Origin: Marsupella aquatica
Taxonomy: Eukaryota; Marchantiophyta
Reading direction: 5' to 3'
Assembly: GCA_973895155.1 (NCBI GenBank)
Contig: OZ316891.1
Coordinates: 17,050,001-17,114,000 of the forward strand
Length of the DNA: 64,000 bases
Shown here: positions 1-11,847 of the stretch, piece by piece
How positions within the stretch are numbered: the first letter of the stretch is position 1
Layout: each line of letters begins with the position of its first letter
Translations under genes and position numbers: made by a program
The notes under the pieces: model-generated
The model's database searches: none
What the model saw: only the letters and a program-made list of their open reading frames with translations
What the model was told of the DNA's origin: nothing

Positions 1-18
1 GAGTTGTTGTCGATGACA

Positions 19-204
19 GGCACACTTGATGTCATCATCAAAATGGTGCGATATGAAGGACTTCTGGGTTTCTACAAAGGGATGAGCACAAAAATTGTCC
101 AAAGTGTCGTGGCAGCGGCGGTCCTTTTCATGATCAAAGAAGAGTTAGTGAAAGGAGCACGAGCTCTTGTTTCCAAGACTAAAAGTTCTCATGGGTATGA
201 GTAG
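19..204 (+). CDS. PXN: Peroxisomal NAD/nucleotide carrier, last exon
   Basis: This is the C-terminal end of a mitochondrial-carrier-family protein. The reading frame ending at the TGA-free tail and stop at 202-204 contains GLLGFYKGMSTKIVQSV, the carrier signature half-repeat, followed by the last membrane helix (VVAAAVLFMIKEELVKGA). The wording is very close to what I recall of plant PXN (Arabidopsis At2g39970), which imports NAD into peroxisomes; other PMP34-like carriers are less likely. The bases before position 19 look like a splice acceptor (gatgacag), so the exon probably begins at GTLDVI. The rest of the gene lies left of the window. It is the only recognisable host gene here and looks undamaged. 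Confidence 0.8.
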   Translation, partial: GTLDVIIKMVRYEGLLGFYKGMSTKIVQSVVAAAVLFMIKEELVKGARALVSKTKSSHGYE

Positions 205-650
205 CTAATCTGTAGTGCACACTAGATCATTATTTTGTAATGTCATTTTTTGGACAGCCAAGAGACGCGTTGTCACTAATTTGTTGAGTGAAACAAATTT
301 AGCATCTACGGCCTTCAAGATGTCCACATCTGCCAGCAGTGGGTGCCTATCAAGGTCAGACTAATTTGGTTATTGTCTCTCTCTCACAAAACAGTGCCTG
401 CAATGTAGAATCAAATCATTGTCTCGTTTTTGAACTGAAGCTATATAAATAGGCACAGAAGGGGGTCCTTAACACGCAGGATGTCTGAACAAGTATGTCA
501 CCTGTTCGCAAGTTATGCTTTCAGGATTTCTGTTACACGGTGTTCATTTGATCTTTCGCCTTGATCTTGTAGGATTGACTGGGTTTCAAAGTCCAGATTG
601 GCTAGTTGTTTTGAATTCTTGATCTCACACGAAATAATAATTTTGGGGAA
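205..650. other. 3' flank of the carrier gene, no gene seen
   Basis: Probably 3' UTR and downstream spacer. I see no ORF, clear polyadenylation cluster or repeat in this stretch. Confidence 0.5.
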
Positions 651-848
651 CTGCTTTAGAGATGCACTGTTTATGTTCCTTTGATGCCCTTAGGCACGAG
701 GAAATTGCTTTTTGGTGAATTGCTTTAGAGATGCACTGTTTATATTCAATTGATGTCCTTAGGCAGGAGGACATTGCTTTTTGGGGGAATTTCTTTAGAG
801 ATGCACTGTTTATGTTCAATTGATGTCCTTAAGCGGGAGGAAATTGCA
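651..848. repeat. Tandem repeat, ~70 bp x 3
   Basis: Three imperfect copies of a unit starting near GCTTTAGAGATGCACTGTTTA begin at about 653, 722 and 792 (spacing 69 and 70). Each copy ends in a variant of GAGGAAATTGC. ORFs across it are only reflections of the repeat. Confidence 0.85.
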
Positions 849-1042
849 TCGATTCAGTTTAGTTTTCTTGATTAGTTTTCTTGATTTTATACGGGGGATG
901 GACACTAATGTGCTTTTTGGACACATCCATGCCTCCAGGTGCACTATGTCCAATAGCACAACGAATTTGAAACCCCTAGCAGTGTGGTAGAAGTTTATTT
1001 GCGGCTACAACTCGTAATATGTTTGTAGATAACCAAATTATA

Positions 1043-1196
1043 TATATCAAATTGTTTGATGACATCGATTGTAAACAAAGCATTACCATGCTTTTACATA
1101 TTGTGTCATTCATCAATCTCATGTTTGGAGATGCTTGAAGCCATATATCAAACTGGTTGATGACATTTGACTGTAAATAAAGCATTACCATGCTTA
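1043..1196. repeat. Direct repeat pair, ~52 bp
   Basis: The stretch ATATATCAAATTGTTTGATG through AAGCATTACCATGCTT at about 1043-1093 recurs with a few changes at 1142-1195. A local duplication about 98 bp apart. Confidence 0.7.
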
Positions 1197-1239
1197 TAGC
1201 CTGCTCTCACTTATAGTTTCATTCATCAATCTCCATGTC

Positions 1240-1395
1240 GGTTCATCCTTCTATAGCATCCCAAGTAATTGTACAGAACATCTCTTTCGTTTGGTTCATC
1301 CTTCTCTAGCATCCCAAGTAATTGTACAGAACATCTCTTTCGTTTGGTTCATCCTTCTCTAGCATCCCGCCCAATAGCACAAAACATCTCTTCCA
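1240..1395. repeat. Tandem repeat, 53 bp x ~2.9
   Basis: Copies of GGTTCATCCTTCTCTAGCAT start at 1240, 1293 and 1346, an exact 53-bp period. The third copy is diverged after the first half. Confidence 0.85.
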
Positions 1396-1492
1396 TCTGT
1401 TGCACTCACAACAAATAATCTGACCTTCATACTTCCTAACCTCAAATTTGGGACCTCCTAAATATACATTCTCCTTGCTGCCATCGACAACT

Positions 1493-1582
1493 CTGGTAGC
1501 AAGATGCTTCTTTTACCACTTGTAGCAAGATGCTTCTTTGACAACTCTGGTAGCAAGATGCTTCTTTTACCACTTGCCTAAC
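1493..1582. repeat. Short interspersed repeat of GTAGCAAGATGCTTCTTT
   Basis: GTAGCAAGATGCTTCTTT occurs three times within 90 bp, the flanks (ACAACTCTG, ACCACTTG) also repeating. A second small duplication lies downstream: a GAGAGAAAAAGAGAAAAAAG block at about 1824-1861 recurs at 1896-1933 with its following TTGGGCACTTCTC. Confidence 0.7.
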
Positions 1583-2302
1583 CGAAGAAAACTCCTCTTC
1601 CAACTTAAAGAACCACTAGCATGACAAAAACATGGCTACACATATTTCACCATTTTTAGTATTCTTTACGGACCCCCATTGGAAGTTCCTTCCAAAATCC
1701 CTAGCACCAGGTTGAGCCACATCAGCAGGAATGGTCACAAACAAGAAAATCTAGATGTGAAAGAAGAACAAAACCTGATGGTTCCTGTTTGTTTCCTAAA
1801 TTTGTGGAGCAAGTCTCCTAGCAGAGGAGAGAGAAAAAGAGAAAAAAGTTGGGCACTTCTCTGGTTATATGGCCACTTCTCTTATTATATGGCAAAGGAG
1901 AGAGAAAAAGAGAAAAAAGTTGGGCACTTCTCTTATTATATGGCAAGTGGTTGTTTAAGCCACCTTGGTGAGAGCACTTACTCTTCCTTCATTGACTACT
2001 CCTGTGACAATCTTGCTTCAAGGTCAATGTCCTCTTCACCGACAACAAAATCCTCCTTCAAAACACTCATGGAAAAAAATGATGATTTCCTTAACTACTA
2101 AAAAAACTCAAAATTAATTATTACTGCTTAGCCCATGAGCCTAGTATTCTAATCAAAATTCAATGAAAAACTTATTAACTTTTTGGTATGGGTGGACAAA
2201 ATCTTGAAAAAATGCACATTTTGTTACGATAAGGACACCATAGCCATGAAATGTACTCCAATCTCCAACATCACTACTACTGTTAATATTTGATACACAT
2301 GT

Positions 2303-2343
2303 GGGGTTATAGGGAGGTAGTTATGTAACTACTCCTTAACCCC
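2303..2343. repeat. Imperfect inverted repeat (hairpin)
   Basis: GGGGTTATAGGGAGGTAGTTA is followed after two bases by TAACTACTCCTTAACCCC, giving arms of about 18-20 bp with a 2-base loop. It sits in noncoding DNA; a transposable-element remnant is possible but not shown. Confidence 0.6.
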
Positions 2344-3198
2344 TATTATCTAGGGTTAACGGGTTAGGTTTAACTCATAACACTCCCCCTTGGTTGAATT
2401 GATTATAGCTAAAATTCAACCACATTAGGGGAAAATTTAGCCCGTAGTGGTTCCCATCGATTTGGTTTGGTCTCATCAAAACCCTTCTTCTAACTATAAG
2501 GGAAAGAGTGCCACAACCATTACATAATGTGGGATCAATGAAGGGGGAACTATTCTTGGAGGAAATAATTAAGATTAGTTAATGTCTAATTGATCTAGAA
2601 CTGTTTATAAGTTTAACCTAAGTTAAGGCGAGGCACTTATGCAGAGTATATGAGGGATTGCTTGGGTAACTATCGAGAGGGAGAATAAGGCTAAGTGATA
2701 CTAAGGAAGGGCGCCTCTTGTTAGTAAGTTTTGCTTGTAGTCTCGTAAAGGTAATGGGGACTTTATCGGGGATTAAGTCTTTGATCGGCCAGTGACGGAG
2801 TCGATGTTTAGTCCGTGGAATTTCTGGGCTGTTGCTCCGAAGGGAGGGAATCGCATTGTAAGCAAAATATAGGTTCTTTGTTCGCTGTCGATGGCATTTT
2901 GTTAGTAGTAATGTTCGGGTTATGGACGTTGGTCTGTTGGGGAGAAAGTTCTGAATATGAGCAGAATCATAAGTGAAGGAAGTGTAAGGTGAAGCGCGAA
3001 CACTTGGGCGGTGCTGTTGGATGAGGTTGTGGTAGTCATCGTTCGTTGAGTTGCAGTCTGCCTAGGAAAGATGAGTAATTTCGGCTTTCATTCTAATTTT
3101 GTTCTGTTTCTAGGCGTAATAAATCTTTGAACTGTCTCATGCCGATGCCAAATGTATGCGCTCTGTGTAGAGCGGGGGGCAGGGGCTTTGTAAATAGG
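2344..3198. other. Noncoding, no gene recognised
   Basis: No ORF of note. The base composition is unlike the GC-rich chromovirus LTR that starts at 3199. I see no other supportable feature. Confidence 0.5.
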
Positions 3199-4678
3199 AG
3201 TGGTGGACCTCGCCACCCAGCGCCCTCACCAATCCCAGCACTCGTGCCTAAGTGCCCTTGGTGCCTGAACGCCTCCACGGAATACCTCGAGCAAGCACCC
3301 TAGTGCCTCTTGCACCACCAGCGGCCCCTCCCATACGAAGCCGCACTTGCTCACCTACACGACCGCTACTCAACGGTCCTCACTGTCTGCACAAGCAATC
3401 AAGCACCTCGGTAAGTACCCCTTCAGGATCTAGAACTCGCCAAGTCTAGCATCCTAACTCAAGCTCAACAAACGTTGGTAAATTGGTCAGCGATAGGTCC
3501 TCCCAATACCATAAGCCGGAACCAGAACCCACGCCTACTGTTCGTCCAGAACAACTCCTTCCTTGGGCGCGGCCCGGGTTCCCCCTCATACCTATCCATC
3601 ACCAACTGACCGCCCTGACCTCAGGACATGCTCATAGCCCAAATAGCGTAGCTTGTCCTAAAGCTTGTCCCAACACGCCGGGACCAGAATGGCCCCAACT
3701 CTAGCAACCGCTCCCGGTTTTCCCCACTGGTGGTCTAGGGGCCGAGCACCCTTGGAACTCAGCCTCCACACCTACTTGGCCTTACCTCCCCAACGCAAGC
3801 TCCCTTGGGAGACTGAACGCGGCTTGGCTGCTGTTCGGCAGGATTTGACAAGCGGGCGAGCTAACACCTGCAAACCACAAGAACCTATGGCACCCCCAGA
3901 CCCAGCTGAGCTCAGGGCGTAGCCCTCCTCAAGAGCTTTCCAACGCACCTAAGAAGTCCTCCAACGGACTTTCTGTTGGGAAGATATCGCCATTTCCGTT
4001 TGGCGGTTTCCTTTAGTGTCGCGACCGTCGCGGCTCACGACTTTGGCTCGCCCTTAGCCCCCAGGGAGACACCACTCCCCTCATATATGATTCTGGAGAC
4101 CTGCCACCCCTGGACCAGCTTTGGTCCCTAAACATTTGGCCCCCAACCCGGATCCCATCGCGCAGAATGGGCGCGCCACCAACTGGCAACGCCCATAACT
4201 TTCTTGATAGGCAACCGCAAGCGGAGTGCCTTAGCCCGTTGTGACTGGGCCGACCCAATGCTCATGCATAGGCCCTCAGGTCTGATCGCCGCTCGGGACC
4301 CCCGACCGGCCCAATCCGGATCGGACCACAACTTGTGCCCCAAGCGTCCGTTGCCAATGGTGTCAACTCCATTGGCCTTGGGCCCAAGAGGAGCTCACTC
4401 CCAAGCCCTCAAAACTCAAAGTCCATCCGGAGGTCCGGACGGCCATCCTTGAGTGCGGCCCATTTCCCCTTGACCCGACCAGCCATCGGCTAGTCCAAGT
4501 CCTTAGTGTGTGCCCCCAGCTTGGCTCCTTGCCTCGCTAGTTCCACGTCTCATTGCCCACAAGTCTCCCTATGCTAAGTCCTCCCTGGATGGCCTATCCG
4601 GGCCTGGACCATAAGGGAGCTCGGCGTCGGAGTCAGTGATGCCGGAGCTAAGTGTTAAGGTAGTCGAGTTCCGCGACT
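3199..4678 (-). repeat. Chromovirus 3' LTR
   Basis: Matches 20977-22469 over its whole length, from AGTGGTGGACC to GAGTTCCGCGACT on the plus strand. Short ORFs in it are chance. Confidence 0.93.
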
Positions 4679-4694
4679 TGCACCCCCCCTTAAA
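4679..4694 (-). other. Polypurine tract next to the 3' LTR
   Basis: On the minus strand the bases just upstream of the 3' LTR read TTTTAAGGGGGGGTGCA, the purine run expected to prime plus-strand DNA synthesis. Its position directly against the LTR supports the element boundaries. Confidence 0.75.
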
Positions 4695-5116
4695 AATGGT
4701 CACGTCCGCATGACCTCAGTAAACGTTCCACCACGCCTAGACCACTTTGGGCCTTAAAAATTTTATGGGGTAACAAATGGTTTGCCCATAAGGCTGATGC
4801 AAACCAGGTTGGTATGCGCATTCCAGACTTAGGAAATTCCAACCTATCCCACTTATCCCAGTAGGATGCCAGTCCAAACGGGTAAGCTAACTCCAAACCC
4901 GTCGGACCCATTGTCCTCCCCTTGGGGTACTCCCCTTTGGTTCAAACCAGCCCGCCCACAGATGTAAGGCGGGCACCATCAACTTCCACTCGCAAAAAGA
5001 AAATCGGTCGCCCAACAACCTCTAGCACCAACGCAATCCGACTTTATCCTTAAGAGGTCGAGAGGAGTGAAACTAGGATACAACTCACAAAGGTAGCTAC
5101 AGCTACCTATACCAGT

Positions 5117-5641
5117 TCACAACGGTGGTAGGCCGCTTCGCTTACGATAGCTTCCAAGGATCTCTGAGGCATTACCCAAATTTTCCTCCGGTTTCCAAGT
5201 ACTCTCGGCCTGATCATAGCCAGCCCACTTCACCAAATACTCTAAGATTTGCCTTCCCAACTTGCGTTTGTAACGGTGGTCCAGAATTGCCTCCACCTCA
5301 AACTCCTCAGCGTCCTCCACCAGCATGGCGTCCGGACGCCAGACCTGATCCCGGTTGGGATCATCGTCTTTGACAAACTTCTTGAGCCGGCTAACATGGT
5401 AGCTTTTGCCCACGCCCATTTCCTTGGGTGTCTCCAACACCACCAAAACCGGATTATCCTTGTGGGCCCATCGTATAATGCAATAGGGCCCCGCATATCT
5501 AGGAGCCAGCTTCCTACTTATGTTCCCATGGTATTGCTCAGGTCTCAGTTGCAACCAGACGCTCTCCCCAATTTCAAAGCTTACTTGGAGTCGATGTTTA
5601 TCCCCTTGCTCCTTGTACCAACTTTGGGCAAGGGTCGTACC
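5117..5641 (-). pseudogene. Chromovirus integrase C-terminus with chromodomain
   Basis: Minus-strand frame ending at 5117. It begins within the integrase C-terminal region (WYKEQGDKHRLQVSFEIGE, then VWLQLRPEQYHGN) and ends in a chromodomain: EVEAILDHRYKRK, LEYLVKWAGYDQAESTW, KPEENLGNA. The aromatic residues and the W-K-P-E-E-N-L signature are typical of plant chromoviruses, where this module directs integration to particular chromatin. The frame stays open for another 330 bases to the right (to 5974), but from 5651 that is DNA-transposon sequence read in a fortuitous frame. The rest of integrase continues at 16282. Confidence 0.9.
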
Positions 5642-5701
5642 CCTGGTAGCGGGTATAGCGACGGAGACAGCAAACAGGCAAACAGGAAATACTTTTCCTG
5701 T
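5642..5701. repeat. Left target duplication, terminal repeat and subterminal hairpin of the DNA transposon
   Basis: CCTGGTAGC at 5642-5650 is the target duplication. The element starts GGGTATAGCGACGGAGACAG (5651-5670), followed by CAAACAGG repeats. Just inside is the hairpin AACAGGAAA/TTTTCCTGTT at about 5681-5701. The same order of terminus, AAACAGG repeats and hairpin recurs at 26176-26225. Confidence 0.85.
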
Positions 5702-6023
5702 TTGCCTTATGCTGTTACCAGGAAAAAACATCTTGTACCAGGGGAAAGAACACACAATCAGCAGTTTAGAATTGTTGAAGTTGGAGTTAGTCCATTGCGG
5801 TGAGGGAGGATACCTTGTAATGAATTGTTGAACCACATAATAATTGAACCTTATATCCCAACACAAACAAGGGGGAGCATACATAAAAATGTCAAGGAAT
5901 GCGCACAAAATGGTAGGTCCCACCACAATCGGCAACAAAATATATGAAAATAATACAAAATCAACGCAGCCCAAAACTTTATGTCATTATGTGGTCCAAA
6001 ATAAAAGCGAACAACGGATTGAC

Positions 6024-6147
6024 TAGCGCCTGGCGCTATCTTATCGTTATTCAAGGAAACAAATAGTTGGCGTTGAGAACATAAATCACAACACAATGAC
6101 ATTTAACGGTGTAGCCTAGACGAAAAATTTACCAGCGCCTGGCGCTA
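6024..6147. promoter_or_regulatory. Palindrome copies 1-2 (TAGCGCCTGGCGCTA)
   Basis: Two copies between the left terminus and the transposase stop codon: TAGCGCCTGGCGCTA at 6024-6038 and CAGCGCCTGGCGCTA at 6133-6147. The surrounding 5702-6249 is AT-rich and noncoding. Confidence 0.85.
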
Positions 6148-6249
6148 ACAAAAAATGATGCGACATCAATAACACTATACCGTTGACATACGACAAAATC
6201 AATATAACCGTTTGGACCAATAATACAACCTACATCATCATGATTCATG

Positions 6250-9200
6250 CTATAAACGATGAGCATTTTGCCTCTCTAATATGAGCCGAACCTCTCCAAC
6301 AGTGAGAATTGGTTGGCTGGTCAATGTAGATTCCTCAACGTCTAGTTTGAAAACGGTAAGGAAAATCCAATACAAATGTTTGCAAGGCATATATGGATGT
6401 TTCCGGGAATGTCGCCGGTAGAAATCCTCACACGAGCAAGTGGGGAAAATGCAAATTTGAACAAAGTAACAATTTGGCGTCCGCATATTTTCGTGCGTTT
6501 GCACCTTAAACTGTTTTCCCCATGCATTCCCAATCGCAACATCCCACTCTCCCTGAATGTACATCGTCTGTTTTTTTGCAGACGCAATTCTGTTCATGTG
6601 ACCCTGGGTAAGATTTGACCAAGGAACCGTATTCCTCCCATTCCGGCTTCGGAGATGAACATTGGGTTCGAGAAGATTCACATGTTCTGGAAAGATATTG
6701 ACATTGATTCGAAGATCAAAATCTGACGGGGGTCTAGTTGTAAGTTCATTTCCGTGCACTAGGGAGATTCCGTTGTCAAGAAGATATTGCAGCTCGTCCT
6801 CCGAAACATTTGTCCCTTTCAAAACGGGAAGAACATCAAGGAAAGGGGGCAAATTCAAGACACCTCGACGCGGGCGGCTTCTGTAACATGTATTGTTTGG
6901 GCAAAACCAAATCATTTCGGTTATGGGTTCCCCCCTGAAAATCCGTTGACCTTTGACAACAATTCCGATAACACCATGTGGTGAGGGAAATCCAACTTTT
7001 TTCACGCGATTGCGACACTCATCTCTTTCAGAATTACGAGAAAATGATCCGTTGCACTGAGGACCAGCGCCAAATTTTGAAGTTCAACGTAATTGCCATG
7101 CAGCTAGAGCAACCTCCGTCTCACGGACAGGACACTCTTGTAACGGTTGCTGAAGCACGGAGGGAGCAGTCTGGGGAAGCCTCGTTGAACGCGTTTGGTC
7201 TCGAGCAGGAGGGGTATTGAAATCGACATCTTCTCCACCACCCGATATGTCACTTCCAGACAGATTAACAACAGGATCAACTTGAGGCGTGGGGCCAGGG
7301 ATAGCATCAAACGCCATGCGATTAAGATTCTTCCTTTTCATCGATCTAGTATTGGGCGAGGTGACAAGGATTTTATCATGCCTATGGGAGTCTTGTGGCG
7401 AGATATTCCCAGATGCATGTCCTTTCCTCTTCAAAGACTTGGTGACAACGTCTCCATTGAGAGGTGCACGTCTCTCCAAGTCAAACTCGGCAGCGTTGGA
7501 CAGTAGCATATTCATTGCGTCTTCATACAACTTGGGGGAGCCTGCTTGGTCCGCTGATCGGAAAGCGAGTTCCCAAATTGTGGGACCTTTTCCTCTATGC
7601 AACCCTTTCCGATACGCAGTGTAAGCAGCAACCTGAGAAATAGCTCGATTTTGGTCCATTTCACATGCCTCAAAGAGCCCAACCTTTTTCTTCATTACCC
7701 ATGCTTTCATACCTGCGTGCACGGACTCTGATCCTGTACAATTAGGAATCTTAGCCCCTTCTTCGACACTCTTGTTCTGCAATCACATAGAATAAAGTGT
7801 CTGTTACAGAACAAGAAAACACTAGCGTCGGGCGCTAGTGAAGTGGACTCTATCCTTAGAAGTTAAAACTGGCACTGTACATTAAGGGACAACTTATTTC
7901 GTCCTATTGTGTCATATGACAGTTTGAATAAATGATAGCGCCAGGCGCTAGTATTAAAGGATGCTATGGTATTGTAATATTTGAATATGGATACAAACAT
8001 TTTGAAATGAGAATATAGCACTGCAATACCTAAAGAGCGGAAAGCAAAGTAAACTAACTTACCAAACGAATAAAATTTCCCCATTGTCTCCACCTGACGA
8101 CCCACCATGAAATCCAACTCTGGAGCATCCGGAGCTTCCCGAGGACACAGTTACCCGACTGCCACCACAAATCAATCTCCCTTGAAATTCTGTAAGCCTC
8201 TACAAACGTGGGGGCATTTCGCATCTTATCCCAAAGCCTACGATGCTCTGCTTGACTATCTTCAATCACTCCTTCAATCGAATGGCGATGGAAGGCTTGG
8301 TAGAAATGGAATGCGTCAGTTCGCTCACGCTCAGGGTTTGGATGCCCTCCAAAAAAGACATTTCGGACTGCCAGCCAACCAGCTTGAGCATTGTCCGCCA
8401 TGAATCCATGAATAATCGGATTTTCTAATCCATTCTCTTTGGACACCTCAATCATTAGTCTCCAAGCCTTCTCGAACGACTCTGTATCCTCTGCTTTTAG
8501 TTCGCAGGTGAATAAGGTACACAAAGCGCGATAGTTGTGATCATAAATATGCGCACTAAAAGTAACCCAGTCTTTTGTAAGCCGTTTCATCACATCAAAA
8601 CTTACCCAAGCACCTTCGAGACTTCCACCAGGTTGCATTTGTCTCAAAAGATCGACGCCTGATCCATGGCCGATCGAAGTCATCTTGAATATGTGAGGAC
8701 GGTCTTCTTGAGATCCTTGACCTGGTAGGAGGTACCTTTGGAGGAAAGGCATGTTGATATTTCTTTGATACCGAACAAGAAAATCTAGTTCACCTCGACC
8801 TTTCTGGTCTTGTCTAACACTACGAAAGAGGGACGCAAACTTCTGGGGTGTGGAAACTACCATGAGAGACTCAAATATCTCTGTTTCTTCAATATCTTGA
8901 ATATCTTCCATACTTTCACACAAGGACTTTACAAAGGACCCTGTCGCCACATTTTTTACACCAGCAGGGGTGAAAATTGGATTTCCTTCCAATTTCTTTT
9001 TGATAACCTCCTCAACAATCTTCTCTGCGCTCCGAGAAAACACCTTTCTTGAAGGATGGTTGTGGATCCCCATATGAATTGCCAAGCGGGACATGTGAGT
9101 ACAGGTTTCTGAGTCAACTAGAACCTGGGGGTACATGTAAAATAACCTTGCTGGACAGGATTGGACACAAAACGGAACTTGATCACAAAATTGGCAAACA

Positions 9201-10067
9201 ACTCCACCTTCGTCAATGAAGGAGCCAACACGATGTTGCCCGCCAAGTTTGGGGGTTCCACCCCAGGCCTTCTGGTTCCTCCTTTTCTTCCGCTGAAAAT
9301 AGTCGCACGTATTATTCCTACACTCAATGGAACCAGTGCACGTTACTTTACCAAATTCCCAATATTTCTTGGTATGAACATTAGCTGATGTAGGAAATAT
9401 TCTGGTCCAGATGTAGCAATCCTTTGACCGGTCCATGTCGCGTAGACGTGACCCCTTCGAAAGAGCTGTCGTCGCAGGAGGCAACTCGAATACAATATTT
9501 CCATTGTATTTCTTTGGCAAATAGTCAACTTGTTCATGGAAGAAGTCCCCAGCCGCGATGAACCTCAAGATTTCACTGGAACCAGTTGACTTGAGAATGG
9601 TATCCATTGCACTTCTCCGATACACAATGGAATTTTTGGTAAAAACTGTTGTAACCTCTTGTTTAACAGGGGTAACCTCCTGTTTAACAATGGTGTGAGG
9701 GGATTTAGCACTATGCTCAGGCAAAGCACGTCCATCATCGTCGCTATCTGAAAGCAGGACAACATCAACAAAGGGTTTGGATGAAGATGGGAGATCATGC
9801 GACTGGTTTTCGAATGACAATAGAATACCGAATTCCTGCATTCAGGTGCCAAAAATGAATCCCGTCATCAACATCAAAAGAAGCAGTGGAATTAGACGCT
9901 TCATCTCCATTTCCCTCCTCCAAAATGTCCTCAATGTCGTTCAAATCCAAACCAAAGCGCCCACAGAGATAATTCTCACTAACTTGCTTGTATACGTCAT
10001 TGGCCGACAATGGAATGGATACAAGGTCACCGGTAGACGGACGCGTCAGAACGATTGACCTCGACAT
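6250..10067 (-). pseudogene. Mutator-like (DDE) transposase with SWIM zinc finger
   Basis: Minus-strand transposase. An acidic N-terminal exon starts at ATG 10067 (MSRSIVLTRPS). The main frame 9841-8063 contains a Cys/His cluster (CRNNTC, CQFCDQVPFCVQSC, GIHNHP), as in zinc-binding N-termini of MULE transposases. It then has a DDE-like core: GAWVSFDVMKRLTKDW, HGFMADNAQAGWL, AFHFYQAFHRH. An intron (8062-7777; donor GTAAGT, acceptor GCAG) joins it to NKSVEEGAKIPNCTGSES. The C-terminus has a SWIM motif, CSCEDF...PCKHLYW. Damage: the N-terminal exon and main frame overlap in different frames near 9800-9840, a probable indel lies near 8145, and an in-frame TGA stands at 7084-7086. It would cut the element ends. 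Mutator assignment rests on the 9-bp duplication; Zisupton/KDZ-like is the alternative. Confidence 0.75.
7823..7950. promoter_or_regulatory. Palindrome copies 3-4, in the transposase intron
   Basis: TAGCGTCGGGCGCTA at 7823-7837 and TAGCGCCAGGCGCTA at 7936-7950. Both lie inside the 7777-8062 intron. Confidence 0.88.
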
Positions 10068-11026
10068 TTTAAGATCATCCAACCCAAAAACACTCAGTTC
10101 ACGATAATGAATGACGTCTTCGAATGTACACAATGGTATTCATAGTGAATAATCCGTTTGTCAGAGCCGTTATAATACGACAAAAACACTACTGGTCGAA
10201 AGCACATCTGACACAATAAATGTTTTTTGTCGTTATGTCAACGACATTTACACTAATGAGCCTAAGATGTCCGTTTCCAAAGAGCATAATCATGATAATT
10301 AAATCATGTTAATTGAGTAGCGCCCGACGCTACTCAAACATCCTACCTTCAACATGGACCCAAAATGGTGAAATATATGAGTAGCGCCAGGCGCTACTCA
10401 AACACACACCGTAAATTATGGTATAAAACTGGTATGTTTTATCCGGGGTTTCAGAATAAATACTAAATGTTTGTAGCTAATTTTTTTAATATTATCTAAA
10501 ATATTACCAAAATGTGCCCATTTAATATTAGCGTCGGGCGCTAATCCAAAACGGTAATCATGACATTCATTTATGGAAAAATATTCAAAAATTGTATTCA
10601 TTTGGCTTTTTATTGTATACTTGACAGCAATGTTGACCTAACTTTGGGAAATTTTATGGTTTAAATTGTGATGATTTTGAGTAGCGCCTGGCGCTACTAT
10701 TGACCAATATCCGATTTGAACTAGGAATATATATTAAATTCAACGAACTGTTCTTTAACGGTCATATTCAACGGTAACGTTAGGTCGCGTAACGTCGAAG
10801 ATATGCCAACGGTATTCGGACAACTAATCCAGAATTGACAAGTGGTGCTCAAGAGATAGAAATCAATGTAGCAAGGGGATAGTTTAGAGATGATACTCTC
10901 CCCCCCTCCCTTGTCCGCTGTATTTAGGTTCCGTTTCGGAGGTTCTTCGTGCAAGAATTCTCTAGAAGAAGTACGGTACGAATGAGGTACTCATCACGAT
11001 CGTGAAGCACTTCGTGTCTGAGAAAC
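10068..11026. promoter_or_regulatory. Divergent promoter region of the transposon
   Basis: This 959-bp stretch separates the start codons of the two divergent genes and has no ORF of its own. It must hold both promoters and 5' UTRs. I cannot fix a single TATA box with confidence. Its distinctive content is four palindrome copies, listed separately. Confidence 0.7.
10318..10696. promoter_or_regulatory. Palindrome copies 5-8, in the divergent promoter
   Basis: TAGCGCCCGACGCTA at 10318-10332, TAGCGCCAGGCGCTA at 10382-10396, TAGCGTCGGGCGCTA at 10529-10543 and TAGCGCCTGGCGCTA at 10682-10696. Spacing is 64, 147 and 153 bp. Several are flanked by GAG...CTC or AAT...ATT that extend the dyad. Confidence 0.9.
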
Positions 11027-11832
11027 ATGGACCTTCTCCCCACTACCTCGCATGGGTATAGTGCTAATGGGCAGAGAGAGCAGATCCATTCGCAGACATC
11101 CGAGTGCTCGTTTTCTGGATCTGTTTACAATCGTCGAGTGACACGGTCTACAACATCCCAAGCTCCCAAAATAGTCTCTGTAGTCACATTTCCGAAGAGC
11201 AGGAGAGCGAAGATGGACGATCTCAACACATACGCTGTGGAAGATCGAGGAGAAATGTCGCTGACGATGTCCAACGTTATCTCCAAGCACGTTATGGTGT
11301 TTGGCAAAGATTTTCGAGGGCACGACAAAGACCCCCCAAGGATTCCAATGTGCCGCTTGGTTCACATGGAAGTTGTCCGCACCTTACAGAAGGGAAGTCC
11401 TTCAATTGAAAAGTTGAAGGACTCTTTTCGTAGCACAGGATACAACTCAAAAATCGGAATGTTATTCTATGTCCAGCCGACAGATTCGAATGGGAATGTC
11501 CAGACGTGTACTCCAGAAATTCGAGCTTCCTGGGACCCGATGTGGGTGGCCGAGAACGAGAAGTTTGAAGCTGAATGTGCGGCCGATCCAGACTTCATGG
11601 TGTTACAAGATAAGATGTTTTACATTTTTGACGGTAACCATCGACTTTACACATGGTCGATCGTTACAAAAGAAAATCCGGAAGATATCAAGTATCACCC
11701 GCGTGTGCAATGTACTATCTTCAAGGGTGAAAAGGGATCTTTGATTGAGATTGAGGCGGCTATGCATACTGTGAACCAGTAAGTCTCTCGTTGAATTTCA
11801 CTTATCCTTATCTTTTATAGTGTAGTTTTTAC

Positions 11833-11847
11833 TAGCGCCTGGCGCTA
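11833..11847. promoter_or_regulatory. Palindrome copy 9, intron 1
   Basis: TAGCGCCTGGCGCTA inside the 92-base intron 11779-11870. Confidence 0.9.

Noticed and set aside
1679-2101. 140-residue ORF on the plus strand
   Set aside because: Lies over a duplicated purine-rich block and has low-complexity, non-conserved composition; no promoter, splice or family evidence.
3199-4678. Short ORFs inside the chromovirus LTRs
   Set aside because: Not conserved in frame between the two LTR copies; no motifs.
7195-7624. Plus-strand ORFs opposite the transposase
   Set aside because: Antisense to the transposase C-terminal exon; composition is the complement of a coding frame.
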